From: Elusimicrobia bacterium GWC2_64_44
GTDB lineage: Bacteria; Elusimicrobiota; Elusimicrobia; Elusimicrobiales; UBA9959
Assembly: GCA_001799845.1 (NCBI GenBank)
Contig: MGUG01000048.1
Coordinates: forward strand, 1-64,000
Direction: 5' to 3'
Length of the DNA stretch: 64,000 nt
Positions within the stretch are counted from its first letter, which is position 1. Each line of letters opens with the position of its first letter. Shown here in pieces: positions 45,414 through 56,063 of this stretch. The notes under the pieces are model-generated. The model did not search any database. It saw only the letters and a list, made by a program, of their open reading frames with translations, and was not told where the DNA came from. Both the position numbers and the translations under genes were made by a program.

Positions 45414-46343
45414 ATGAGAAAAGCCATTTTAACACTGCTGCTGTCGGCGCTCCCCGCGGCCGCCTTCGCCTCCGGCGCCGGCACCACGGCGGCGCCTTTC
45501 CTGAAGGCGGCCATGAGCCCGCGCGCGGTGGCGGTGGGCGGGGCGTTCAGCGCCCTGGCCGACGACTCCGGCGCGGTCTTCGTGAACCCGGCCGGCCTGG
45601 TGCAGTTCGACGAGCGGGAGGCGGCGCTGGACTTCAGCACCTACCTGCAGGACGCCAGGATGGGCAACCTCTCCTACGCGGGCAACGTCAGGGACAACCG
45701 TTTTGGGCTGGGCTTGACCTTCATGACCGTGGGGGGGATAGAGCGGCGCGGCCTGGCCGATACCGCCGGCCTGGTTCCGGAGGCCGGCACCTTCGGCGCC
45801 AGCGACATGGCCGTCACCCTGGCCTACGCCAAAAAAGACTTTTCCCCGGAGCTGCTCAGCGGCCTCGACGGCGGTTTCTCTGCCAAATTCATCCGCTCTT
45901 CCATCGACGACGAGAGCGCCCTCGCGCTGGCGGTGGACGCCGGCGCCATCTACCGCGCCACTCCCAAGATCAGGTTCTCGCTGGTGCTGCAGAACCTGGG
46001 CACCAAAATGAAGTTCGTGGAAGAGTCCGACCCGCTGCCCCTGGTGATCCGCACCGGCGGCTATTATGCGGTCTCGGAGCGCTTCAAGGTGGCCGGCGAA
46101 CTGGCCGGCTGGCTGCAGGACGAGAAATTCTATCCGTCCATCGGGGCCGAATACTGGTTCCGCGACGCGCTGGCGCTGCGCGGCGGCTACAAGTTCGGCT
46201 ACGACACCGCCAACCTGGGCGCCGAGGTGGGCCTCAGCCTCGGCTTCGGCGTGAAGGTGCAGGGCCTAGGCGTGGATTATGCCTTCCTGCCCTTCGGCGA
46301 CCTGGGCAGCATTCACCGCTTCGGGGTCTGGATGCAGTTCTGA
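45414..46343 (+). CDS. PorV2: PorV/PorQ-family (UPF0164-like) outer-membrane protein
   Basis: 309 residues, signal peptide ending AFAS, then GAGTTAAPFLKAAMSPRAVAVGGAFSAL and VNPAGLVQF, as in PorV1. The barrel ends with DYAFLPFGDLGSIHRFGVWMQF, which parallels the PorV1 C-terminus. It is the last gene of the exported cluster, 89 bases behind cargo2 with a hairpin between, and is followed by a strong terminator. By analogy with type IX secretion it would pair with cargo2. Confidence 0.88.
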   Translation: MRKAILTLLLSALPAAAFASGAGTTAAPFLKAAMSPRAVAVGGAFSALADDSGAVFVNPAGLVQFDEREAALDFSTYLQDARMGNLSYAGNVRDNRFGLGLTFMTVGGIERRGLADTAGLVPEAGTFGASDMAVTLAYAKKDFSPELLSGLDGGFSAKFIRSSIDDESALALAVDAGAIYRATPKIRFSLVLQNLGTKMKFVEESDPLPLVIRTGGYYAVSERFKVAGELAGWLQDEKFYPSIGAEYWFRDALALRGGYKFGYDTANLGAEVGLSLGFGVKVQGLGVDYAFLPFGDLGSIHRFGVWMQF

Positions 46344-46361
46344 GCGTAAGCCCGGAGCCAA

Positions 46362-46397
46362 AAAGAAGAAGGGCCGCGAGTGCGGCCCTTCTTCTTT
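46362..46397. terminator. Bidirectional terminator closing the exported-protein cluster
   Basis: A perfect 16-bp stem (AAAGAAGAAGGGCCGC and its complement) with a four-base loop. The pyrimidine-rich 3' arm CTTCTTCTTT serves the plus strand, and the complementary arm serves the convergent minus-strand gene ending at 46413. Confidence 0.8.
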
Positions 46398-46412
46398 GGC
46401 GGGGAACTTGCC

Positions 46413-47036
46413 TTACCGGATGAAGTCCTCTCCGGGCCAGTCGCCGGGCGCGCCTTCCACCGACGACAGGCGCGGGTCCTCCTGGGAAGTGGCGCTCATC
46501 TTCTTGAAGGATTCCTTAAGTTCCGAGAGCGAGATGTCGGAACGCTTTATGCGCATCAGGACGACATAGCCGATGAGGGCGGTGACGACGGAGGCTGGCA
46601 AAACCGCCGCCCAGAGGGCGGCGTTCAGCTGGAAGAGCAGCACGGCGCACAGGAGGGTCCAGAAGGAGACGGCGGCGCTCATGCCCATCAGGATATAGGA
46701 GACGATGACGGAATACTCGTTGATCTTGGGGATGGAGACGATCATCACCAGCAGCGCGATGTTTATCAGCGTCAGGTACAGCGCCCGGGTGCCCCAGTTC
46801 TTCCAGCGCGACTTGGAGATGACGATAGTACCGTAGATGGGGTGGTTAACGATCTCGGCGTCCTCGTAGGTGGTTTCGGCGGCGGGCTTCACCACCTTGG
46901 CCGCCTGCTCTTCGCCGGGGTCGTAGTCGAAGGACTGCTCCTCGGGGCGCGAGCCCAGCTGGGCCGCCGCCGGAGCGGGGGCCAGGGCCGGCACCAGGGC
47001 CAGCGCGGCGGCGAGCAGCAGTTTATTGGCCGTCAT
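46413..47036 (-). CDS. Membrane protein of unknown function (207 aa)
   Basis: Not recognised. The start at 47036 gives a signal-like N-terminus (KLLLAAALALVPALAPAPAAAQ). A periplasmic stretch of ~65 residues follows, acidic in its first part. Then come three or four hydrophobic segments (ALYLTLINIALLVMIVSI, VSYILMGMSAAVSFW, and a longer one to VVLMRI), and last a charged tail with SELKESFKKM. The frame runs further upstream, but that part overlaps the 97-aa gene fully and looks like shadow sequence. The gene overlaps its upstream neighbour by 14 bases, so the two are probably made together. Confidence 0.65.
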   Translation of the reverse strand: MTANKLLLAAALALVPALAPAPAAAQLGSRPEEQSFDYDPGEEQAAKVVKPAAETTYEDAEIVNHPIYGTIVISKSRWKNWGTRALYLTLINIALLVMIVSIPKINEYSVIVSYILMGMSAAVSFWTLLCAVLLFQLNAALWAAVLPASVVTALIGYVVLMRIKRSDISLSELKESFKKMSATSQEDPRLSSVEGAPGDWPGEDFIR

Positions 47037-47316
47037 CTTCCAGCTTTGGCATCGCGGGGATGGTGTCGTCGTCCATGCGGTAATATTGAGTGGAGCCGAC
47101 GCGCAGTTTGGAGGGAGTGAACTGCACGTCGCGCAGTTTGCGCTGCTGAGGTTCCTTGATCTCCGTGGCCTTGATCTTGATGTTCTGCCGCACGGTGATG
47201 CGGTCGGAGAAATGCCAGTAGGACGAGACAAAGCCGCCTATCGTGCAGGCAATGACCACTCCGCCCAGGAAATAGTCTTCCCTGTCCTTGCGTATCCAGA
47301 ACCTGCGCTCTCCCAT
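47023..47316 (-). CDS. Small single-span membrane protein (97 aa)
   Basis: Not recognised. A basic cytoplasmic start (GERRFWIRKDRED) is followed by one membrane segment (about residues 15-32) and a ~65-residue likely periplasmic tail rich in charged residues. The start at 47316 avoids overlap with hemW; the frame is open to 47361, but those 15 residues overlap the hemW end. It lies 13 bases after hemW and overlaps the next gene. A partner role for the 207-aa protein is inferred only from the overlap. Confidence 0.6.
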   Translation of the reverse strand: MGERRFWIRKDREDYFLGGVVIACTIGGFVSSYWHFSDRITVRQNIKIKATEIKEPQQRKLRDVQFTPSKLRVGSTQYYRMDDDTIPAMPKLEDDGQ

Positions 47317-47329
47317 TTCGCTCCTTAGG

Positions 47330-48421
47330 TCAGACGAATTCTCGGAAAACGGCGTTGGCAACGTAGAGCCGGTCTTCCCTGATGCGGACCTGACGGCCCT
47401 GCGCTACTATAAGGCCCGCCTCGAGCAGGCGGTCCAGCTCAGGCTTAAATTCTATAAATATATCCTCTGGCAGTTCAATTCCGGCGGTTTTGCGCAGGCC
47501 CAGCATGACCAGCTCGGCCCTTTTGGCCCTGCCCTCCAGCTTTTCCCGGTACTCTTGCGGCGGGGGGAGGCCGCCGGCGGCCGCCGCCAGGTAGCCGCTC
47601 AGGGACGGGGCGTTGGCCCGCCGTTCGCCGTCCAGGTAGGAAGCCGCGCCGGGGCCGAGGCCCAGGTACTCGCCCTGCTCCCAGTAGTTCAGGTTATGCA
47701 GGGACTCCCGGCCGGGCCGGGAGAAATTGGAGATCTCATAGCGCTCGAGGCCCCCGGCCTTCAGCCGGGTAGCCGCCGCCTCGTACATGGCCGCCGCCGC
47801 GTCCGGAGCTTCGGCTACGCCCTCGGCGTGGAAGGGGGTGCCCTCGTGCACTTCCAGCGCGTAGAGGGAGACGTGCTCCGGCGCCAGGGCCAGCAGCCAG
47901 TCCAGCGACTCCGAGAAATCGGCCTCCGACTGACCGGGCAGGCCGCACATCAGGTCGGCGCTGATATTGCCGTAGCCGGCGGCCCGCAGGGCCTGGTAGG
48001 CCCGCAGGAAATCTTTTTGCAGGCCCGGCCGGCCGAGCCGCTTTAGCAGGCGGTCCTGCGCGGCCTGCAGGCCCAGGCTGACCCGGCTAACGCCGGCTTT
48101 CTTTAGCAGTGAGGCCTTTTCCGCGTCCAGGCTTTCGGGGTTGGCTTCAAAGGTGCTCTCCCGCAGCCCGGCCAGCGGGCCGGTAAGGCTTTCCAGGATG
48201 CCCAGCAGCCTGCCGAGCTGCTCCGGTGAGAGCAGGCTGGGCGTGCCGCCGCCGACGTAAAGCGTGGAGAAAGACCCGGCCAGGCCGTCGTAGCGGGCGG
48301 CCTCGGCCGTCAGCGCGTCCAGGTACGGGCCTATCTGGGCCTCTCGGCCTGCCTCGGAGGCAAAGTCGCAGTAGCCGCATTTGGAGCGGCAGAAGGGGAT
48401 ATGGATGTAGAGTCCGAGCAT
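47330..48421 (-). CDS. hemW: HemW-like radical SAM protein (heme chaperone family)
   Basis: HemW binds heme and helps load it into respiratory enzymes; the family was long misnamed coproporphyrinogen oxidase. The protein has 363 residues from ATG 48421, with GGAAG just upstream; a TTG at 48430 is an alternative. The radical-SAM cluster motif is CRSKCGYCDF near residue 13, in the HemW form CxxxCxYC. YVGGGTPSLL, FEANPESL and SLGLQAAQDRLLKRLGR follow. The C-terminal domain has YEISNFSRPGRESLHNLNYW, present in HemW but not in true oxygen-independent HemN. Confidence 0.9.
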   Translation of the reverse strand: MLGLYIHIPFCRSKCGYCDFASEAGREAQIGPYLDALTAEAARYDGLAGSFSTLYVGGGTPSLLSPEQLGRLLGILESLTGPLAGLRESTFEANPESLDAEKASLLKKAGVSRVSLGLQAAQDRLLKRLGRPGLQKDFLRAYQALRAAGYGNISADLMCGLPGQSEADFSESLDWLLALAPEHVSLYALEVHEGTPFHAEGVAEAPDAAAAMYEAAATRLKAGGLERYEISNFSRPGRESLHNLNYWEQGEYLGLGPGAASYLDGERRANAPSLSGYLAAAAGGLPPPQEYREKLEGRAKRAELVMLGLRKTAGIELPEDIFIEFKPELDRLLEAGLIVAQGRQVRIREDRLYVANAVFREFV

Positions 48422-48436
48422 AGCTTCCAAACAGAA

Positions 48437-48462
48437 CCGGTCCGGGTTTAATCCCAGACCGG
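48437..48462 (-). terminator. Hairpin between the slipin gene and hemW
   Basis: CCGGTC pairs with GACCGG and an inner GGG with CCC, with loop TTTAAT. On the minus strand it follows the slipin gene (stop at 48485) and is trailed by a T-containing stretch. A weak terminator or processing hairpin. Confidence 0.4.
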
Positions 48463-48484
48463 CGCCGTCTCCTGTCAGCCTGTT

Positions 48485-49234
48485 TTAGGCTTGGGGCTTG
48501 CGGGTTTCCATGAACATCTTCACAAGGTCCATGGGCACCGGGAAGATTATGGTCGAGTTCTTGTCCACCGAGATCTCAGTGAGCGTCTGCAGATAGCGCA
48601 GCTGTATGGCGGCGGGATTCACGGCCATGATGGAGGCCGCGTCCGAAAGCTTCTGGGCGGCCTGGAATTCGCCTTCGGCATGGATGACCTTGGCGCGGCG
48701 CTCGCGCTCGGCTTCGGCCTGGCGGGCGATGGCGCGCTGCATCTCCTGCGGCAGGTCCACGTTCTTCACCTCGACGCTGGAGATCTTTATGCCCCAGGGC
48801 TCGGTGTGCAGGTCCAGGATCTCCTGGAGGTTCTTGTTGATCTTGTCGCGCTGGGCGAGGAGGTCGTCGAGCTCCTGCTGGCCGAGCACGCTGCGCAGCG
48901 TGGTCTGGGCGAGCTGGGAGGTGGCGTACATGAAGTTCTCCACGTTAAGGACCGCGGCCTGCGGGTTGACCACCCGGAAGTAGACCACCGCGTTGACCTT
49001 CACGGAGATGTTGTCGCGGGTGATGATGTCCTGCGGCGGCACGTCGAGCACTACCACGCGGGTGCTCATGCGGAACATCTGCTGCACTCCGGGGATCAGG
49101 AAGATAAGGCCGGGGCCCTTCACGCCGGTGAAGCGGCCGAACGTCAGCGTGACGCCGCGCTCGTATTCGTTGAGCACCTTGATGCTGGCGAACAGGATCA
49201 CCACGAGTATGATGATTAAAGGAGCTAATGCCAT
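48485..49234 (-). CDS. Slipin / stomatin-like SPFH-domain membrane protein
   Basis: 249 residues: one N-terminal membrane segment ([17 protein letters not shown]), then an SPFH domain ([75 protein letters not shown]). A short Ala/Glu-rich coiled coil ([19 protein letters not shown]) and a C-terminal hydrophobic stretch follow. Slipins form ring-like oligomers in bacterial inner membranes and are often next to an NfeD gene; none is adjacent here. It is divergent from nusB. Confidence 0.92.
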   Translation of the reverse strand: MALAPLIIILVVILFASIKVLNEYERGVTLTFGRFTGVKGPGLIFLIPGVQQMFRMSTRVVVLDVPPQDIITRDNISVKVNAVVYFRVVNPQAAVLNVENFMYATSQLAQTTLRSVLGQQELDDLLAQRDKINKNLQEILDLHTEPWGIKISSVEVKNVDLPQEMQRAIARQAEAERERRAKVIHAEGEFQAAQKLSDAASIMAVNPAAIQLRYLQTLTEISVDKNSTIIFPVPMDLVKMFMETRKPQA

Positions 49235-49335
49235 TTTCCCTCCGAACCGCTTTTTTTGACCGCCTCCAAAGTCTACAAAAGAAAACGCGCGGGGGCAACG
49301 GCCCCTCCGGCGGCGCTATCCGTCGTAAAATTTAG

Positions 49336-49341
49336 TATCAT
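49336..49341 (+). promoter_or_regulatory. -10-like box close to the nusB start (leaderless mRNA possible)
   Basis: TATCAT ends eight bases before the nusB ATG. No ribosome site is seen between them. It belongs to the same pattern as the CDF and glnS genes. Confidence 0.4.
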
Positions 49342-49349
49342 ATAGGTCA

Positions 49350-51766
<2,417 letters not shown>

Positions 51767-51772
51767 TCCCCG

Positions 51773-53272
51773 ATGGATAAGACAGCCTATATCAGCGTTT
51801 ACGACAAGACCGGCGTGGAGGAATTCGCGCGCGGCCTGGAGGCGCTGGGCTTCGGTATCTATTCGTCCGGCTCCACTTATAAACTGCTGAAGGAAGCCGG
51901 GATCGACGCCGAAGAGGTGCGCTACTCGCCGCCGGTGCCGTACGCCCTGCTGAAGGCCCTTTCGGGCCGCTTCCCGGCCGTCTCCGAGAACGGCGTGGAG
52001 CTGCCGCGCTTCTACGTGGTGGCGGCCAACCTTTACCCCATAGCCAGCATCGTCGGGCAGGAGGAGTTCGCGGCCGAAGAACTGACGAACTACCTGGACC
52101 AGGCCAATTCCTCCGTGCTGCGCGCCGCGGCGCGGGATTTCGCCAATGTCGTCACCGTCTCCAGCCCGGTGGATTACGGACCCGTGCTGCGGGCCTTCAA
52201 AGAGGCCGGCGGCCTGGAGCCGGAGATCAAGAAACAGCTGGCCGCGCGCGCCTGGCAGGCCCTGGCCGCCTACGACGCCACCGTGGCGCAGTACCTGTCC
52301 GAGACCGGCAGCCTGCTGGGCGACGAGGTGGTGCTGAGCCTGCGCAAGGTGGCGGACCTGGAGTACGGCGAGAACCGCCACCAGCGGGCCGCTTTTTACG
52401 CGCTGAGCGGCGCGCGCCCCCGCGGCCTGAACGCGGCCCGGCTGCTGTCGGGGCCCGGCTTCAACTTTAACCACTACCTGGACCTGGACACGGCTTTCGA
52501 GCTGGCGCTGGAATTCCCAGACCCCGTCTGCGTCATCGCCAAGCACGACAGGCCGGCCGGCGTCTGCGCCGGCACTACCCAGGCCGAGGGCCTGCGCGGG
52601 GCCCTGCGCTGCGACCCTGCCGGCGCCGTGGGCGGCACTGCGGCTTTCAACCGGCAGGTGGACTCCGAAACGGCGGTGGTCCTCGCCGGCACCTTCATCG
52701 AGAGCGTCATCGCCACGGATTATACGCCTGAGGCCCTGAAAGTTTTGCGGGAGAAGGAAGGTCTCCGGGTGCTCGCGCTGGCGCCGCCGGTGCTGTCTCC
52801 CCACGAGGTGAACATCCGCTCGGTTTCGGGCGGCGTGCTGATAGAGGCCAAGGACAACCGCCTCTTCTCCGCCGAGCCGGCCTGCGTGACCAGGCGCAAG
52901 CCGGGCGAGGGGGAGCTGTTCTCGCTTTCGCTGGCGTGGCGCACGGTGAAGTACGCCAAGACCTACTCGGTGGCACTGGCGGAGGGCCGCTATGTGGCGG
53001 CCATCAGCGCGGCCGAAAGCTCCACTTACGACGCGGTGCGCGGCGCGGCTTGGAAGATGCGCGACAAGCGCCATATCCTGCCGGGCGCGGGCCCGCTGGT
53101 GCTGGCCGCCGACGCGGCCCTGCCGCTCAAGACTTTGCAGGCGGCGCTCGCCGCCGGCGTGACGGCCGTGATCCAGCCCGGCGGCTGGCAGGACGACGAG
53201 GACTGCATCCGCCTCTGCGACGAGAAAGGCGCCGCCATGCTCTTCGCCGGCATCCGCCACTTCAGACACTAA
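51773..53272 (+). CDS. Divergent PurH-like protein (AICAR transformylase / IMP cyclohydrolase family)
   Basis: PurH does the last two steps of purine synthesis. This 499-residue protein aligns with PurH end to end: ISVYDKTGVEEFARGLEALGF at the start, AANLYPI, YGENRHQ, KHDRPAG (Lys257/His258), FNRQVDSET, VIQPGGWQDDE and the final GIRHFRH. But several motifs are lost. The RVKTLHP-HGG segment of the cyclohydrolase site is missing, the usual IGGPxMxRAAAKN is QANSSVLRAAARD, KxxQSNxxxxA is KYAKTYSVALA, and the GIGAGQxSR loop is AISAAESST. The frame is intact, so it is not a pseudogene. It may have lost one or both activities or taken a new role. It follows ligA by six bases. Confidence 0.75.
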   Translation: MDKTAYISVYDKTGVEEFARGLEALGFGIYSSGSTYKLLKEAGIDAEEVRYSPPVPYALLKALSGRFPAVSENGVELPRFYVVAANLYPIASIVGQEEFAAEELTNYLDQANSSVLRAAARDFANVVTVSSPVDYGPVLRAFKEAGGLEPEIKKQLAARAWQALAAYDATVAQYLSETGSLLGDEVVLSLRKVADLEYGENRHQRAAFYALSGARPRGLNAARLLSGPGFNFNHYLDLDTAFELALEFPDPVCVIAKHDRPAGVCAGTTQAEGLRGALRCDPAGAVGGTAAFNRQVDSETAVVLAGTFIESVIATDYTPEALKVLREKEGLRVLALAPPVLSPHEVNIRSVSGGVLIEAKDNRLFSAEPACVTRRKPGEGELFSLSLAWRTVKYAKTYSVALAEGRYVAAISAAESSTYDAVRGAAWKMRDKRHILPGAGPLVLAADAALPLKTLQAALAAGVTAVIQPGGWQDDEDCIRLCDEKGAAMLFAGIRHFRH

Positions 53273-53285
53273 GATTCTATCTCCA

Positions 53286-53484
53286 ACTGTCCCGGTCCGG
53301 CTTGCCGCTCGCTCATAAGCGGCCGCGGCGGAAGAGGGCCTGCGGTCCTCCGCCGGCGGAGAACTCGTCGCGCACACAGTGCGCTCCTCAGACAATCTCC
53401 GCCGCCGCCCTAATGATAGGCGGTCCGCTACGGACCTTGGCCCTGCGGCCTAAAATCGCTCGCAGCAAGCCGGACCGGGACAGT
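53286..53484 (+). repeat. Structured inverted-repeat element, copy C
   Basis: The ends are a perfect 20-bp inverted repeat (53286-53305 with 53465-53484). Inside, GGCGGAGA (53355-53362) pairs with 53396-53403 and encloses the hairpin GCGCAC-aca-GTGCGC (53370-53384) followed by TCCTC. A further hairpin GGTCCG-cta-CGGACC is at 53422-53436. The order and loop sequences (ACA/ACC, then CTA) match copies A and B at 16.5-16.8 kb although the arms differ. It fills most of the 247-bp gap before glnS. Confidence 0.75.
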
Positions 53485-53506
53485 CCCCCGGGGGCGTCTA
53501 AAGTGT

Positions 53507-53512
53507 TATAAT
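53507..53512 (+). promoter_or_regulatory. -10 box of glnS (leaderless mRNA likely)
   Basis: A perfect TATAAT ends seven bases before the glnS ATG, and no ribosome site is present. The 3' end of structured element C lies 22 bases upstream and covers the expected -35 area. Confidence 0.5.
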
Positions 53513-53519
53513 TTTAGCT

Positions 53520-55217
53520 ATGGAAACCACCGCGAAGACCAACTTCATCTACGAGCTGATTGACAAGGATAACGCGTCGGGCAGGTTCGAGGGCCGGGTG
53601 CATACCCGCTTTCCCCCGGAGCCCAACGGCTACCTGCATATCGGCCACGCCACCTCCATCATCCTGAACTCCGGCATCGCCCGGGCCTACAAGGGCAAGT
53701 TCAACCTGCGCTTCGACGACACCAACCCCTCCAAGGAAGAGCAGGAATACGTGGATTCCATCGTAGAGGACGTTAAGTGGCTGGGCGGCGACTTCGAGGA
53801 CCGGCTGTTCTTCGCCTCAGACTATTTCCCGCAGATGTACGACTGGGCCATGCAGCTGGTGAAGGCCGGCAAGGCCTATGTCTGCGACCTCACCGCCGAC
53901 GAGGTGCGCGCGCACCGCGGCGCCCCCGGCGAGCCCGGCAAGGATTCCCCGTTCCGCGGCCGCTCCGTAGAGGAGAACGCGGACCTGTTCGAGCGCATGC
54001 GGAAGGGGGAATTCCCCGACGGCAGCCGCACCCTGCGCGCCAAGATAGACATGGCGCACCCCAACCTGAACATGCGCGACCCCGTGATGTACCGCATCCT
54101 GCACGCCGAGCACCACCGCCAGGGCGATAAGTGGTGCATCTACCCCATGTACGACTGGGCCCACGGCCTGGAAGATTCCATAGAGAAGATCACCCATTCC
54201 ATCTGCACCCTGGAGTTCGAGGACCACCGCCCGCTTTACGACTGGTTCCTCGACCAGCTGGGCATCTACCACCCCCAGCAGATAGAGTTCGCCCGCCGCA
54301 CGCTGGGCAACACCATCACCAGCAAGCGCAAGCTGCTGGAACTGGTCAAGGACGGGCACGTCGAGGGCTGGGACGACCCCCGCATGCCCACGGTCTCCGG
54401 CTACCGCCGCCGCGGCTACACCGCCGCTTCGCTGCGCGCCTTCTGCGACGAGGTGGGCATTTCCAGGGTGCCGGGCGTCTCCGACATCTGGGTGCTGGAG
54501 AACTCGCTGCGCAACGAGCTGAACAAGACCTCGCCGCGCCGGCTGGCCGTCCTGAAGCCGGTGAAAGTGGTGCTGACCAATTATCCCGAGGGGCAGACCG
54601 AGGAGATGGACCTCCTCAATAACCCCGAGGACGAGGCCGCCGGCACCCGCAAGGTGCCGTTCTGCCGCGAACTCTACATAGAGGCCGACGATTTCAAGGA
54701 AGTGCCGCCCAAGAAGTTCTTCCGCATGACCCCGGGCCAGGAAGTGCGCCTGCGCGCCGCCTACATAGTGAAGTGCGAGAGCGTGGTGAAGGACGCCGCC
54801 GGCAACGTGACCGAGGTGCGCTGCACCTACGACCCCGCCACCCGCGGCGGCGACGCCCCCGACGGCCGCAAGATAAAAGGCACGATCCACTGGGTTTCCG
54901 CCAAGCACGCCGTGCCCGCCAAAGTGCGCCTCTACGACGCGCTGTTCACTGCGCGCAGCCCCGAGGCCGTGCCGGAGGGGCATGATTACAAGGAAAACCT
55001 GAACCAGGCCTCGCTGGAAGTGCTGGAGCGGGCCATGCTGGAGCCTTCGCTCGCCGCCGCGGCGCCGGGCTCGCGCTACCAGTTCGAGCGGCTCGGTTAT
55101 TTCTTCGCCGATCCCAAGGATTCCAAACCCGGCGCGCCGGTGTTCAACCGCACCGTCACGCTGAAGGATACCTGGGCCAAGATCGAGCAGAAAGGAGCGC
55201 CCGGACAGCCGGCCTGA
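53520..55217 (+). CDS. glnS: Glutaminyl-tRNA synthetase
   Basis: Charges tRNA-Gln directly. The protein has 565 residues, class I. HIGH is exact at residues 40-43 in [10 protein letters not shown], and the preceding RFPPEPNG is the GlnRS/GluRS signature. [16 protein letters not shown] and [17 protein letters not shown] are GlnRS-type, and the KMSKS-equivalent is around residue 267 (ITSKRKL). The C-terminal half has the two beta-barrel anticodon-binding domains. It likely starts a transcript with nadK one base downstream. Its presence suggests a GlnRS route rather than only the GatCAB route. Confidence 0.96.
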   Translation: METTAKTNFIYELIDKDNASGRFEGRVHTRFPPEPNGYLHIGHATSIILNSGIARAYKGKFNLRFDDTNPSKEEQEYVDSIVEDVKWLGGDFEDRLFFASDYFPQMYDWAMQLVKAGKAYVCDLTADEVRAHRGAPGEPGKDSPFRGRSVEENADLFERMRKGEFPDGSRTLRAKIDMAHPNLNMRDPVMYRILHAEHHRQGDKWCIYPMYDWAHGLEDSIEKITHSICTLEFEDHRPLYDWFLDQLGIYHPQQIEFARRTLGNTITSKRKLLELVKDGHVEGWDDPRMPTVSGYRRRGYTAASLRAFCDEVGISRVPGVSDIWVLENSLRNELNKTSPRRLAVLKPVKVVLTNYPEGQTEEMDLLNNPEDEAAGTRKVPFCRELYIEADDFKEVPPKKFFRMTPGQEVRLRAAYIVKCESVVKDAAGNVTEVRCTYDPATRGGDAPDGRKIKGTIHWVSAKHAVPAKVRLYDALFTARSPEAVPEGHDYKENLNQASLEVLERAMLEPSLAAAAPGSRYQFERLGYFFADPKDSKPGAPVFNRTVTLKDTWAKIEQKGAPGQPA

Positions 55218-55218
55218 C

Positions 55219-56061
55219 ATGAAGCGCATCAAGAGCGTTATCCTGTTCTACAACTCCAAGCGGCGCAAGGCCATCGCCTACTCCGCCGCCATCGAGCGCC
55301 GCCTGCGCTCGGGCGGGGCCAGGGTGCAGAAGGTCTGCGTCAACGACCCCGCCCGCGAGCTGGGCCAGGCCGACGCGGCCGTGGCCGTGGGCGGCGACGG
55401 CACGGTGCTTTACGCCGCGCGCCACGTGATCTCCCGGGGGATCCCGGTGCTGGGCATCAACGCCGGCGGCCTGGGCTTCCTGAGCGGCCTGGAGCAGAAG
55501 GAGTTCCTCAAGAGCGCCGACGCCTTCCTGGCCGGCAAGTTCTCCAAGGCCAAGCGCTCGCTGCTGTCCGTCAGCGTCAAGCGCGGGACCAAGACCGTCT
55601 TTGGCCCGCAGCCAGCGCTCAACGATTGCGTGATGCGCAACCCGGAGGCCCGCGCCTTCCAGCTGCGCGCCTGCTTCGGCGGGCAGCTCCTGTCCGACTA
55701 TTTCGGCGACGGCCTGATAGTGTCCACACCCACCGGCTCCACCGCCTACAGCCTGGCCGCCTCCGGGCCTATCGTGATGCCCGACCTGGAGGTGTTCCTG
55801 CTGTCGCCCATCTGCCCGCACACGCTGACGCACCGGCCCATAGCCCTGTCCGCCGCCAAGGAGCTTGAGGTTACGGTGAGGCAGGGCTCGTACGCGCCGC
55901 AGGCGCTGTCGCTCGCCATCGACGGCCAGGAGAACTTCGGCCTGGAGCCCGGCGACACGGTGCTGGTCTCGCGCCATCCGCGCAGCTTCGAGCTGCTGGT
56001 CCCGGCGGGCTTCTCCTATTTCGATATCCTGAGGCGCAAGCTGAGCTGGGGCGAGAGATAG
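55219..56061 (+). CDS. nadK: NAD kinase
   Basis: Makes NADP from NAD with ATP or polyphosphate. The protein has 280 residues. GGDGT is at residues 58-62, followed by GINAGGLGFLSGL. The NAD-binding loop TPTGSTAYSLAASGPIV and the C-terminal AIDGQENFGLEPGD segment are present. One base after the glnS stop, so probably co-translated. Confidence 0.96.
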   Translation: MKRIKSVILFYNSKRRKAIAYSAAIERRLRSGGARVQKVCVNDPARELGQADAAVAVGGDGTVLYAARHVISRGIPVLGINAGGLGFLSGLEQKEFLKSADAFLAGKFSKAKRSLLSVSVKRGTKTVFGPQPALNDCVMRNPEARAFQLRACFGGQLLSDYFGDGLIVSTPTGSTAYSLAASGPIVMPDLEVFLLSPICPHTLTHRPIALSAAKELEVTVRQGSYAPQALSLAIDGQENFGLEPGDTVLVSRHPRSFELLVPAGFSYFDILRRKLSWGER

Positions 56062-56063
56062 TC

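Noticed and set aside
51773-53272. PurH-like gene as a pseudogene
   Set aside because: The frame is intact over 499 codons with a normal C-terminus and codon use like its neighbours; the changes are confined to motifs.
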